DNA of 43,951 nt from UBA1443 sp964445745 (GCA_964445745.1 CAYULU010000011.1:1-43951); one strand, 5' to 3'. Shown: positions 1-7,812, counted from the stretch's first letter. A program made the numbers and translations. Notes: generated by a model from the letters alone, not told the origin.

Positions 1-23
1 AAAATGAATACCCCCGATTTTTA

Positions 24-665
24 CTATTCGAGAATCGTAACCTTTTGCATCTGGATCGTTTCAAGCGGTTTGTCACGCGCATCCCGCTTCGCATTTGCAA
101 TTTTCGTCACAACATCCATGCCACTCACAACCTGCCCAAATACAGAGTGTCTGTCATCAAGCCAGGGCGTCGGAACTTCACAGATAAAAAACTGGCTTCC
201 ATTCGTGTTGGGACCCGAGTTCGCCATCGAGAGAACCCCCGGCTTGTCGTGCCGAAGACTTTTGTTAAATTCATCTGCAAACTTATATCCGGGTCCGCCT
301 GTTCCAGTTCCCGTTGGATCCCCCGTTTGGATCATGAAACCGGGAATCACCCGGTGAAAAATGATCCCGTCATAAAAACCTTTTCTTGCCAGCGTTGTGA
401 AGTTTTCTACTGTCTTGGGTGCTTTATCCGCATAGAGTTCAACTTCGATCGTCCCTAGCGTCGTTTGAATCATTGCCTTCATAGTTTCCTTTCTTTCATC
501 GATCTTCACAGCCGGAGCCATCTCAGCTTGCGTTGAGATCGTTTGAGTCGCAGTCTGAGCCGAAGCTTTCTCCGCGAGTGTTGGCGTTTTAGGCTGAGAA
601 GCACAGCCTTGGACTAAAGAGAGCAAAGCAGTGCTCATCACCAGTGAGATCACTTTAAGTTTCAT
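24..665 (-). CDS. Peptidyl-prolyl cis-trans isomerase, cyclophilin type, lipoprotein
   Basis: The 213-residue protein begins with a hydrophobic leader and a lipobox-like V-Q-G-C with Cys21, so it is probably an envelope-anchored lipoprotein. A spacer rich in Ala, Thr and Gln (about 25-60) follows, then a complete bacterial cyclophilin domain (about 64-212). That domain shows F-H-R-V-I (Arg105), G-F-M-I-Q-T-G-D, N-G-S-Q-F-F-I and R-H-S-V-F-G (His173), the usual active-site set. It should catalyse proline isomerisation during protein folding. The start at 665 has a GGAGG ribosome site 8 nt upstream and a promoter-like pair at 696-723. A second in-frame ATG at 482, preceded closely by AAAGGA, could give a soluble cytoplasmic form lacking the leader. 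The gene ends just inside the window edge and appears monocistronic on the visible side. Confidence in the family is high; the exact location of the protein is inferred. Confidence 0.95.
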   Translation of the reverse strand: MKLKVISLVMSTALLSLVQGCASQPKTPTLAEKASAQTATQTISTQAEMAPAVKIDERKETMKAMIQTTLGTIEVELYADKAPKTVENFTTLARKGFYDGIIFHRVIPGFMIQTGDPTGTGTGGPGYKFADEFNKSLRHDKPGVLSMANSGPNTNGSQFFICEVPTPWLDDRHSVFGQVVSGMDVVTKIANAKRDARDKPLETIQMQKVTILE

Positions 666-695
666 ACCAGAATCCTCCGTTGAAAAATTTAGGGG

Positions 696-723
696 AGTAT
701 GCCATACCTTTAAAATTTTTCAA
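696..723 (-). promoter_or_regulatory. Candidate sigma-70 promoter for the cyclophilin gene
   Basis: Read on the minus strand, TTGAAA (718-723) and CATACT (696-701) are separated by 16 nt, and the start codon lies about 30 nt downstream of the -10 element. Five of six -35 bases and four of six -10 bases match consensus. No transcript data are available. Confidence 0.5.
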
Positions 724-800
724 ATCGAATACATCATTCGTTAATTTTAGATGATCATTGTCCATGTCTTGTTACCCCCTTTGGTGAAGGGTCATTTAAG

Positions 801-836
801 AAATCTCCCCTGTCCCCTCTTTGCAAAAAAGGGGGA
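801..836. repeat. C-rich/G-rich imperfect palindrome in an intergenic region
   Basis: A C-rich tract (two runs of four C) is followed by TTTGC and then A6G5, giving an imperfect hairpin. It lies between the 3' end of the glycerol-1-phosphate dehydrogenase gene (stop at 878) and the cyclophilin promoter. From general experience, tracts of this form often occur as dispersed intergenic repeats in environmental bacterial genomes. It could also act as a weak terminator for the dehydrogenase. The rest of 666-877 holds only the cyclophilin promoter. Confidence 0.4.
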
Positions 837-877
837 AATACCTCTTGAACTTGGCAAACAGCATACTAAAACTCGCT

Positions 878-1927
878 TCAATAAAAAACACCTTCGAGAT
901 TCGGATCCGTGTCCATTATTTTGATAAGATCTGCCGTACGATCCTTTTCCGACAGAATGGTCACAAAATCAGGTTTAACAGCAGGCGCACGACGGATGGC
1001 CTCGATCCACTCCTCACGGCTGAAGGGATCGCTTCGGACCGCATCCCAAAATCCGGTGTCTTTAAAAAGTCTGGCAATTCGGTCAAAACCGCGACCTTGG
1101 AGAAGGCTGATCATGTAAGTCGCAACTCCAACCTGCAGGCCGTGAAGCTTCGGATTTTTGCTACACAGATCATAAGCGTGCGAGATCAAATGTTCGCTTC
1201 CGCTTGCCGGCCTCGAGGACCCGCAAATTTCCATCGCGATCCCGTTCAGCATCAGCGCAGTTGCAAGCAGTCTCATTCCTTCAAGGTCATGCTCGGGTTT
1301 CGCCATCAGCTGAAACACAGTGGCATCGGAAAGCAGTGCGGAAAAATCATCCACCTGCGTTCCCTTCATATTGAAGGCAAGTTTCCAGTCATAAACTGCC
1401 GTAATCTTTGAAACAATATCCCCAATCCCGGAAAGCCAGAGAACTTTGGGAGCGTCCAAACAGACCTGTGTATCCACCACCACACCATAAGGCATCACTG
1501 CAGGAAAGGATCGCCGCTTTCCCCGGAATTCCAGGCTGGACTGAGGACTGCAAAAACTATCGTTGGAAAGCGCCGTCGGCAAAGCGATGTACGGTAGCCT
1601 TGTCAAAAAAGCCACATACTTAGCAACGTCAAGAGCCTTCCCTCCCCCAAGCCCGAGAATAACCTGGGTATCATGCGGGAGGGATTGAAAAACCTCCTGT
1701 GCCTTTTCGAAACAGGCGCCCGAAATATCCGTTTTTTGGAGAATACTCAGCCTCTTTAACGACATTGCTTGTTCCACTCTTCGCACAAGGGAACCCTCAA
1801 GATCATGATTAAACAAAAGGACCGCCGTTCTGAACTGCCCTCTCTCAGCATAAACACCAATACGATCCAGTGCACCCGGCTTGATACGAACCAGCGTTGG
1901 AATGGTAATGGAGGTATTCCGGATCAT
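878..1927 (-). CDS. egsA: sn-glycerol-1-phosphate dehydrogenase family protein (EgsA/AraM-like)
   Basis: This family reduces dihydroxyacetone phosphate to sn-glycerol-1-phosphate with NAD(P)H in the cytoplasm. Visible signatures are the nucleotide loop L-G-L-G-G-G-K-A (about 92-99), the substrate segment L-P-T-A-L-S-N-D, G-I-G-D-I-V-S-K-I-T-A-V-Y-D-W, and G-S-S-R-P-A-S-G-S-E-H. Likely metal ligands are Asp170, His246 and His262. The 349-residue length is normal for the family. The chosen ATG at 1927 overlaps the stop of the upstream HAD gene as TGATG; a GTG at 1930 is the alternative. The coupling suggests one pathway with that phosphatase. Archaea use this enzyme for membrane lipids, while Bacillus AraM/EgsA makes a heptaprenylglyceryl lipid; which role applies here cannot be decided from this window, since no prenyltransferase is visible. 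Confidence 0.85.
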   Translation of the reverse strand: MIRNTSITIPTLVRIKPGALDRIGVYAERGQFRTAVLLFNHDLEGSLVRRVEQAMSLKRLSILQKTDISGACFEKAQEVFQSLPHDTQVILGLGGGKALDVAKYVAFLTRLPYIALPTALSNDSFCSPQSSLEFRGKRRSFPAVMPYGVVVDTQVCLDAPKVLWLSGIGDIVSKITAVYDWKLAFNMKGTQVDDFSALLSDATVFQLMAKPEHDLEGMRLLATALMLNGIAMEICGSSRPASGSEHLISHAYDLCSKNPKLHGLQVGVATYMISLLQGRGFDRIARLFKDTGFWDAVRSDPFSREEWIEAIRRAPAVKPDFVTILSEKDRTADLIKIMDTDPNLEGVFY

Positions 1928-2598
1928 CACGCCCCCTCTTCGATCAAAATTTCAGCCACATCCGACCATCGTTCAAAAGAACGATAACCTTCCCCGATTT
2001 CATCCAGTTTCTTGGCAAGCCAACTCTTGGCAAACCTCCGCCTGGGAGGAACAAGTAGTGCAGGTGCAAGATCCGGTCGGCCATCTCCGGCAAACGCTAC
2101 ATGACGTGACCGGTTCATTGCATCGCGAACCACGGCAACCTTGTTCACTCCAAGCTCCGGAGACAGAAAATCTGATGGCGACGGCAATCGCATCGCCAAC
2201 CCCGTTTCAGGGGAAAACTCCCCTGGGTTGGCATAAACAGTGAGTTTGACGCCAGCGCTTGAAAGAAGTTTCTCAATATACCAGGCACAACCCGCAGAAG
2301 CCACGACCACTTCCCATCCGGCATGGCAAAGTTCGGGCACGACCTCGCCCAGTTTAGGTTCAATCTCCATCCTGCGTATGATTTCGAGTATCCTGAATTC
2401 TTCGGATCGAACCGATGAGAAAATTTGTCGGAGGGCTTCGAAATGCGTAATTTCTCCCGCTTCATATTTTTCCCAAGCTCCGAGACGAAGGATTTCCGGA
2501 AACTCCTGGCATACAAGATCATAAAAATCAAGTCGGGTCATCGTTCCGTCAAAATCCGAGACAAGGATATTAGGAGTACACCTACAGGGATTTGTCAT
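1927..2598 (-). CDS. HAD-superfamily phosphatase (MtnX/phosphoserine-phosphatase-like)
   Basis: The protein has 223 residues. The HAD nucleophile motif D-F-D-G-T is at 15-19 (Asp15 and Asp17), a motif II region V-V-A-S-A-G lies near the middle, and the acidic motif G-D-G-R-P-D lies toward the C-terminus. A helical cap is inserted after motif I, as in class C1 HAD phosphatases such as MtnX and SerB. It should hydrolyse a small phosphorylated metabolite in the cytoplasm; the substrate is unknown. Its stop overlaps the start of the glycerol-1-phosphate dehydrogenase gene, so the two are probably co-translated. No strong Shine-Dalgarno is visible before the ATG at 2598. No other methionine-salvage genes are nearby, which argues against a firm mtnX assignment. 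Confidence 0.85.
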   Translation of the reverse strand: MTNPCRCTPNILVSDFDGTMTRLDFYDLVCQEFPEILRLGAWEKYEAGEITHFEALRQIFSSVRSEEFRILEIIRRMEIEPKLGEVVPELCHAGWEVVVASAGCAWYIEKLLSSAGVKLTVYANPGEFSPETGLAMRLPSPSDFLSPELGVNKVAVVRDAMNRSRHVAFAGDGRPDLAPALLVPPRRRFAKSWLAKKLDEIGEGYRSFERWSDVAEILIEEGA

Positions 2599-2651
2599 AA
2601 AACAGTAAATCTTTTCAGCACGTTTTGGTTGTCGAAAATAGATAAAACAAA

Positions 2652-2697
2652 AAGCCCCCGCGTTTTTCTCAGAAAAAAAGAAAAAACGCGAGGGCTT
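2652..2697 (-). terminator. Rho-independent terminator of the 58-aa membrane protein gene
   Basis: On the minus strand, AAGCCC-T-CGCG plus a T run pairs with the complementary A run plus CGCG-G-GGGCTT, then TTTTTG TTTT follows. The long stem with a flanking A/T tract starts 15 nt after the stop codon at 2712. The structure is nearly symmetric and could also act on the other strand. Confidence 0.85.
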
Positions 2698-2711
2698 AAA
2701 CTCGTACGTTC

Positions 2712-2888
2712 TTATGCTACTTTTTTCTCCCGACCCAACAAAAAATAAAGGATCATGCCAATAATCGGCAGAACCAAAACCACGATGATCCAGATGACTT
2801 TTTTCATCATTGTTTTAGAACTCTTGGCGCAATCAACAATCGCAATGATATCGAGCGCCAAAACGATCAGACCTAATAACATTTCCAT
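2712..2888 (-). CDS. Small PLDc_N-like membrane protein (58 aa)
   Basis: This short gene encodes M-E-M-L-L-G-L-I-V-L-A-L-D-I-I-A-I-V, then a short charged loop with C-A-K-S-S-K, then a second hydrophobic helix containing V-L-V-L-P-I-I-G-M-I-L-Y-F-L-L-G-R-E. The two helices and the P-x-x-G-x-x-x-Y-x-L-x-G-R-x ending match the PLDc_N family, the N-terminal membrane hairpin found alone or in front of cardiolipin-synthase-like proteins. The start is well supported by AAAGGAGG a few bases upstream of the ATG at 2888. The gene is followed directly by its own strong hairpin terminator and preceded by the terminator of the OmcB-like gene, so it is probably a single-gene transcript. Function is unknown; inner-membrane location is expected. 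Confidence 0.85.
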   Translation of the reverse strand: MEMLLGLIVLALDIIAIVDCAKSSKTMMKKVIWIIVVLVLPIIGMILYFLLGREKKVA

Positions 2889-2919
2889 GGCCGCCTCCTT
2901 TGGATCTAGTTGTTAAAAA

Positions 2920-2953
2920 CAAAGGCGCCCCGTCAAAAAACGGGGCGCCTTTG
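2920..2953 (-). terminator. Rho-independent terminator of the OmcB-like gene
   Basis: On the minus strand a perfect 13-bp stem, CAAAGGCGCCCCG with CGGGGCGCCTTTG, encloses a T-rich 8-nt loop and is followed by TTTTTAACA. It starts about 20 nt after the stop codon at 2975. Confidence 0.95.
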
Positions 2954-2974
2954 TCATGATACTACAACCCTCGA

Positions 2975-4450
2975 TTAATAAACGTGGGTTGATTCTGTCT
3001 CGTCCACCGATCTCGTGAGCATATCGCTCGTCAGTTTGATCGATGTGCGGTGATCGCCCGTCGACTTGGCTTTCGCAACAACTTCCCAAGTCGCTTTTTG
3101 GCCCGGAGCAAGAGAGGCCAGCGGAGCAAACTCAACACCCTTCGCTGATGCACTCTTTGCCTGTGTCGGACCCGCGGCAGACACATAGTCGAACTCATCC
3201 TCAAAGTTCACCGTGATCACGATATTCGTATCAGGCGCTGAACCCTGGTTGGTTACGGTCACGTAAAACTTCTCCGTCCCGTCAACCTGGATGGGATCTT
3301 CCACGTCAATCGCTTCAAGCAGGATCGCAGGGATACCTTCGACCTTCGTCGGGGTATTCGCTTCATCCTGACAGCAATAGCCCTTCGCAGTCGCAACGCT
3401 CACACCCGTTCCACCCGATGCGGCATTAAAGGTTGCATCCATAGAAACCGCTTTCCCGGCAGCCAAAGTTCCGACGTTCCAGACAACAGAATTGCCGGAA
3501 AGTGAACCACCGTTGGAAGCTGCTACAAACCGCATTCCGTCAGGAATGCTAGCCGTCACGATTGTGTTAGCCGATTCCACATTGCCGGTGTTCTTGGCGG
3601 TAACCTTGAAATTGGCATCCTTCGTGATGTAAATCTTGCTCGGTCCCGCAATGCTCACATCGAGCTGCGGCTGTCTGACATCAACTGAAACTGCGTTCGA
3701 AGCTGCCGTAAGTCCGCTCGCTTCCGCATTGGCCTTGAGCGAATACACACCCGCCTTTTCAGCCTTCAGGTTGATGTTGTAAGCCTTTGAATCGCCACCG
3801 TTCAGATCCCCGACGTTAATTCCGATCGAAGACTGGCCGTCGGTCGTGCTAAGTCCCTGAGGCAAGGCCAACTTCACAACCGCATTCTTGGCAAGACCTG
3901 TTCCAGAATTGGAAACAGTGACAGTCGCCGGAATTGAGTCGCAAAGGATTCCCTGAGCCTTGGCTTCTAGAGCAATTGCCAGTTTCGGGGAGATAGCTTC
4001 CGTTCCGCAGCAGATCACAAGTTTATAATCTGCCTTGGTGCATGTTGCCGGGTTACCACCCACATTGGCAACAGCCGTTAAAAGAATTTCCCGGGTTTCA
4101 TGGGGCTTCATATAGCCAACCTTTAAGCCCTCAGAACCGGACTGGATCGTAAGACCTTCTGAAGCCCTCTCTGTGATCACAACATCTTCCAAAGCGCACG
4201 ACCTCAGGTTGGTCGCCCGGATGGTGTACTGGAAGGGTTGTCCGACAACAACCTGATCCGGCATCGATTTCTCGACCCAGAGAACGCTGTCACCTTTGTC
4301 ACAGCCCTGGACACCAAGCGCACATTTTGTGGCCGCCGGTTTCGCAGGAGCTGATTCACCGCAGCAAGTCGCGCAACCAGAAAGAACTAATCCCGTGCCA
4401 ACGACTAAAACCAGGGCGAGAATACTCATGAGACTCTTTGAGAGTTTCAT
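2975..4450 (-). CDS. OmcB-like cysteine-rich DUF11-repeat lipoprotein
   Basis: The protein has 491 residues with a lipoprotein signal, L-V-L-S-G-C with Cys26 as lipidation site. A Cys-rich stretch follows (C-A-T-C-C-G-E and further Cys to about residue 50). After that come about four Ig-like DUF11/CARDB-type repeats, each with a P-x-x-V-x-V-x-N-x-G core. Paired C-C motifs recur (I-C-C-G-T, Y-C-C-Q-D), suggesting disulfide cross-linking. The W-V-E-K-S-M-P-D start of the first repeat resembles the chlamydial large cysteine-rich outer-membrane protein OmcB and its PVC relatives. It probably sits on the cell surface or outer membrane as a structural, cross-linked protein. A ribosome site AAAGGAGG precedes the ATG. 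It has its own -10-like element at 4519-4524 and a strong terminator, so it is likely an abundant single-gene transcript. Confidence 0.85.
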   Translation of the reverse strand: MKLSKSLMSILALVLVVGTGLVLSGCATCCGESAPAKPAATKCALGVQGCDKGDSVLWVEKSMPDQVVVGQPFQYTIRATNLRSCALEDVVITERASEGLTIQSGSEGLKVGYMKPHETREILLTAVANVGGNPATCTKADYKLVICCGTEAISPKLAIALEAKAQGILCDSIPATVTVSNSGTGLAKNAVVKLALPQGLSTTDGQSSIGINVGDLNGGDSKAYNINLKAEKAGVYSLKANAEASGLTAASNAVSVDVRQPQLDVSIAGPSKIYITKDANFKVTAKNTGNVESANTIVTASIPDGMRFVAASNGGSLSGNSVVWNVGTLAAGKAVSMDATFNAASGGTGVSVATAKGYCCQDEANTPTKVEGIPAILLEAIDVEDPIQVDGTEKFYVTVTNQGSAPDTNIVITVNFEDEFDYVSAAGPTQAKSASAKGVEFAPLASLAPGQKATWEVVAKAKSTGDHRTSIKLTSDMLTRSVDETESTHVY

Positions 4451-4518
4451 TATTGCCTCCTTTGATGGATAGTGTTGATAATCCCGAAGCTTTCACCTAT
4501 TCCTTCGAGCAGGGCAGT

Positions 4519-4524
4519 ATTATA
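4519..4524 (-). promoter_or_regulatory. Consensus -10 hexamer upstream of the OmcB-like gene
   Basis: The minus strand reads CACTATATAATACTG, giving a perfect TATAAT about 70 nt before the start codon at 4450. No good -35 hexamer is seen at 17 nt; a T9 run (A9 on the plus strand) lies in the spacer and may act as an UP-like bent element. This is a tentative assignment. Confidence 0.45.
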
Positions 4525-4554
4525 TAGTGGTTAAAAAAAAATGCATCTTCTTTC

Positions 4555-6903
4555 TTAGACAGCTCCAGAATGTAAGGACTTCTGCTCCTGGAAGGAATCG
4601 TTCCCTTTTAGTCTCCGCTTAAATAGACGCTGGGGGCCAAAAGGTTTCACCATCACAAGAAACACCGGGAGCACGAGAAGCGAACAAAGAAGTGCCAAAA
4701 AAATTGTGAGACTGGTCAGAAGCCCAAAGTGAACCGTAATACGAAAACTCGCAAAAATACTCGCGGCAAAACCAAGGCAAAGAATGACAGCCGATAGCAC
4801 CATAGACTGTCCAACGTTTCGGTAAGTGTGGTGAAGCGCCTGTAAATAATGATATCGGTGCTGAAACTCTTTTTCGAACCGGTAAATGAACTGGATCGAG
4901 GCATCCACCACAAGCCCCAGCACAATACTCGCGATCATCGCAGTCGCGGTCGAAAGTTCAACCCCCATATATCCCATCAAACCGTACACGGCCAGAATGG
5001 GAAAAAGATTGGGAATGGCCGCGAGCAATCCAAGCCGAACCGAACGGAAGATCAGGATAATCACAATCAGGATTGAAGCAAACGCAAATCCAAAGCTCCT
5101 CGTTTGCTCATGAAACAAGGCCCTGGAAATTTTCCCGAGCAAAACAACATTCCCCGTAAGTTTGTACTCAAAAAAATCACTCATCTGCTGATCCATGTAA
5201 TCTCGGATCCGATCTTCAAGTGCCGCACCCTGGGTAGTGCCCAGCGCACGCATCCGGGCTTCAATCCGAACCTCTTTAAAATCCTCCGAAATCATTTTCC
5301 AAAGTTCCGGGTCCCCTGATTTCGCCATCCCCTTAAAATAAAGCTTGAGAAGTGACGACTTCTCCGGAATTTCGTACTTATCATCATCCCCGGCACGCGC
5401 TTCGTTGATTTTTTTGACAAGGGTCGTGATGGAGTTCACTTTCGCAATCCCGTTTTCACTCTCGAGATAATCCTTGAACCGATCCAGTCGCCTCAAGGCA
5501 TCCGGGTCCACCATATGCTCCCCGTCCTTGCGGCGGATCACGAAACCCAACGAATAGACGCCGGTCAGATTTTCATCGATAAACTTTGTGGCGATCGCCA
5601 GCGGCAAAGTTGGCTTCATCTGTTTTACGATATTGGTGTCCACCTTGATTTTCATCACACCCTGGATGGAAAAGAAAATAATCAAAGCCGTCATAAGCAG
5701 AATGAGCCACCGCCAATGTGCTTCGAGATTTTCAAGAAAACCGATCAAAACCCGGTTAAAAAAGTGCTTTTCGTCAAAGGCGTCGACCTTTTGGGGCCGA
5801 TACGGCAACATGGGAATCAACACCACCGTCAAAACAATTTCGATCACATAAGCGAAGATAGTCCCCAGTGCGGCGTAAAGACCAAAGCTCTGGATCGCCG
5901 GGATATTATTCAAGGCAAGGGACATGAATCCGAGGGTCGCAGTAAAATGAGTGAGAAGACACGGGAGTCCCAACTGCTGAATTGTAAGCATGACCGATTC
6001 TCTCAAACTTGAATGATGTGGACGAATTTCAAAAAAGAGATTAATGAGATAAGTCGCGTTCAGCACCGCCACAATCATGATCACGGGAGCCAGAAGCGAT
6101 GTCATCAGATTGAGCTCCTGTCCGAGAAGGGAGATCGTCCCAAGCGTCCAGATGAGCGTCGTAAAAACAATCGACATGGAAAGAAACATGCACGCAAAAC
6201 TTCGGTAGATCAAAAAAGTTGCGACCACAAGGATCAGGGTAATGATGGGAATAAAAACCATCTGGTCGCGGTGGATCAGCCGGATAAATTCATATTGTTC
6301 AACTGGCGCCCCGGCCATATGAAATTTAAGCCCTGGCCTCTCAAAATCAATCAGATAGGCCTTCAACTCCTCAATAAACACCCCGTTCGCGGAAGGATCT
6401 CCGTCGGTTTTAAGGTACACAATAATATTGGCAATCTTCCCATCCTTCGAAACAATGTTGCTGACATAAAGTTCGTTGGCGAGAATCCGGTCTCTCATCT
6501 GATCAACGCTTTTCTCCCCCTCTTCCACTTCTTTGAAGGCCAACTCTGTCTTGACCCCCAAAAACTTGTGCCGGATATCCTGGGCATTGGCAAGGCTGAT
6601 AACCCGCTCCACACGATCAAAGCTTGAAATCCCATCCGTTATTTTTTTTAGGATTTCAAAATTTTCTTTCGTAAAAAGATCATCCGTCGCCATGGCGACT
6701 GCAATCATCTGGTCAGAACCATATTTTTCGCGGTATTGCTGGTAGTATTTGTATTCTTCGGATTTTTTAATGAAGAGAGGCTCGATCGAAGGATCGACCT
6801 TCAGGCGGGTGACCGCAGTTCCCATAATAAAGAGACTCACGATCAAGGCGAGCAATATGGGCCATCGAAAATGATCTATGAATTCGGCAAATTTTCGAAA
6901 CAT
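4555..6903 (-). CDS. MMPL/RND-superfamily exporter with two sterol-sensing-like halves
   Basis: The 782-residue inner-membrane protein has TM1 at about 14-32, a periplasmic domain to about 210, a five-helix bundle to about 370, then the same plan repeated (TM7 about 395, periplasmic domain, five helices to about 765). Length and layout fit the MMPL/Patched-like RND branch rather than the 1000-residue AcrB type. The second half keeps the TM4-type motif G-L-V-V-D-A-S-I-Q-F (Asp near 667). The equivalent spot of the first half reads V-A-V-L-N-A-T-Y-L-I, with Asn in place of the usual Asp. Members move hydrophobic compounds, including lipids and hopanoids. No membrane-fusion partner is adjacent. 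The ATG follows TAAAATAACCTC closely and lacks a Shine-Dalgarno, so a very short or absent leader is possible. The substrate is unknown. Confidence 0.85.
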   Translation of the reverse strand: MFRKFAEFIDHFRWPILLALIVSLFIMGTAVTRLKVDPSIEPLFIKKSEEYKYYQQYREKYGSDQMIAVAMATDDLFTKENFEILKKITDGISSFDRVERVISLANAQDIRHKFLGVKTELAFKEVEEGEKSVDQMRDRILANELYVSNIVSKDGKIANIIVYLKTDGDPSANGVFIEELKAYLIDFERPGLKFHMAGAPVEQYEFIRLIHRDQMVFIPIITLILVVATFLIYRSFACMFLSMSIVFTTLIWTLGTISLLGQELNLMTSLLAPVIMIVAVLNATYLINLFFEIRPHHSSLRESVMLTIQQLGLPCLLTHFTATLGFMSLALNNIPAIQSFGLYAALGTIFAYVIEIVLTVVLIPMLPYRPQKVDAFDEKHFFNRVLIGFLENLEAHWRWLILLMTALIIFFSIQGVMKIKVDTNIVKQMKPTLPLAIATKFIDENLTGVYSLGFVIRRKDGEHMVDPDALRRLDRFKDYLESENGIAKVNSITTLVKKINEARAGDDDKYEIPEKSSLLKLYFKGMAKSGDPELWKMISEDFKEVRIEARMRALGTTQGAALEDRIRDYMDQQMSDFFEYKLTGNVVLLGKISRALFHEQTRSFGFAFASILIVIILIFRSVRLGLLAAIPNLFPILAVYGLMGYMGVELSTATAMIASIVLGLVVDASIQFIYRFEKEFQHRYHYLQALHHTYRNVGQSMVLSAVILCLGFAASIFASFRITVHFGLLTSLTIFLALLCSLLVLPVFLVMVKPFGPQRLFKRRLKGNDSFQEQKSLHSGAV

Positions 6904-7015
6904 GAGGTTATTTTATCACAACGATTGACACGCTACCCATAGCGTTTTTAAGAAATCCTTTTAGAAATCCCTCCAGACATCAGAAAGGGTGAAACATAGC
7001 CTCATAAAACTTTTG

Positions 7016-7237
7016 TTATTCATGAATATTAACCCATTTGCGTTTCGAAGACATGCCGGCAACCATCGCAATTCGACAGAGAGGAACATGAAAATGCTCT
7101 GCCAGGGCTTTCAGCACCGCTTCGTTTGCTTTTCCCTCTCTCGGTGGAGCCTTGACGTGCACCCGAAATTCACCGGGCGAAACTTCTTCAATACGCGGGT
7201 GTTTCGAGTTCGCTTTAACCATCACCAAAATTTTCAT
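7016..7237 (-). CDS. DUF167 (YggU) family protein
   Basis: The 73-residue protein shows the DUF167 layout: an N-terminal strand M-K-I-L-V-M-V-K-A-N-S-K, F-R-V-H-V-K-A-P-P-R-E-G-K-A-N-E-A-V-L at the centre, and a final G-x-S-S-K-R-K-W-V. The start at 7237 was chosen because AAAGGAG lies directly upstream; a further in-frame start at 7285 adds a hydrophobic stretch not found in the family. The domain folds as a small cytoplasmic alpha/beta unit of unknown function. It lies 112 nt upstream of the MMPL exporter and is divergent from the plus-strand gene at 7342. Confidence 0.9.
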   Translation of the reverse strand: MKILVMVKANSKHPRIEEVSPGEFRVHVKAPPREGKANEAVLKALAEHFHVPLCRIAMVAGMSSKRKWVNIHE

Positions 7238-7341
7238 CAGCGCTCCTTTAACCCGTAAAAGCAGAAATAAGTTCGGAAAATTCACTTAAGATCCCGACTT
7301 TTTCTATGATATGATCCTTTTAAGAAAGGGGAGGATTTCTG

Positions 7342-7794
7342 GTGAAAATTAAAATTCTTTTCGTCCTCGCAATTTTGGGAGCCATCGCCGCTTTTGGAAT
7401 AGTTCTTAATTCCGATAAGACAATCTCGGCAGACCCAAAAACATCTCCCTCTTACATCGACCTTTCTTTCAGCCTCCCCGTAGGATACCAATTCACCCAG
7501 GGTTCTCCTTACCAACTTAGTTGCGACAGCGAAAATCTCGACATCGTAAAACTAAGTCAGCACTGCGGAGACAATTTTAGCCCGTTCCACCCTCCTTATC
7601 GAATCGCCTTCTGGGGGCACCCCGGAGAAACCCACGTCAAGTTAACCGGAGTTTTTTACTATTGCCACCAGGAAACCCAGATGTGTTTTTATGACACCTT
7701 TGAAATGAGTTTCCCCGTCGTGGTAAAGAACCATGCCCCTTTTGTCATTTCCAGGACATGGGACCTCTGGCCTAAAAGAACTTCGGGACAATAG
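7342..7794 (+). CDS. Secreted/anchored protein with a DsbD-alpha-like or NHL-protein C-terminal-like beta domain
   Basis: This is the only well-supported gene on the plus strand. It uses a GTG start with AGGGGAGG at 7327-7334. The 150-residue product has one N-terminal hydrophobic helix (about 4-22), a signal peptide or anchor, and then a beta-rich domain. The pattern L-S-F-S-L-P-x-G-Y-Q-F, four Cys, and the segment F-Y-Y-C-H-Q-E-T-Q-M-C-F-Y resemble the immunoglobulin-like domain at the end of thioredoxin/NHL-repeat proteins and the N-terminal domain of DsbD. A periplasmic redox or binding role is possible but unproven. A weak promoter-like TTCACT...TATGAT lies just upstream. It runs convergently into rfbC with 18 nt between stops. 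Confidence 0.75.
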   Translation: MKIKILFVLAILGAIAAFGIVLNSDKTISADPKTSPSYIDLSFSLPVGYQFTQGSPYQLSCDSENLDIVKLSQHCGDNFSPFHPPYRIAFWGHPGETHVKLTGVFYYCHQETQMCFYDTFEMSFPVVVKNHAPFVISRTWDLWPKRTSGQ

Positions 7795-7812
7795 CCACCC
7801 CACGTTCAATTT

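Noticed and set aside
878..1927. Evidence for archaeal-type membrane lipids
   Set aside because: The dehydrogenase family alone does not show this; bacterial EgsA/AraM proteins have other roles and no prenyltransferase is in view.
6923..6948. Small hairpin CGCTA-CCCA-TAGCG followed by T5 on the plus strand
   Set aside because: The stem is only five base pairs and no plus-strand gene ends there.
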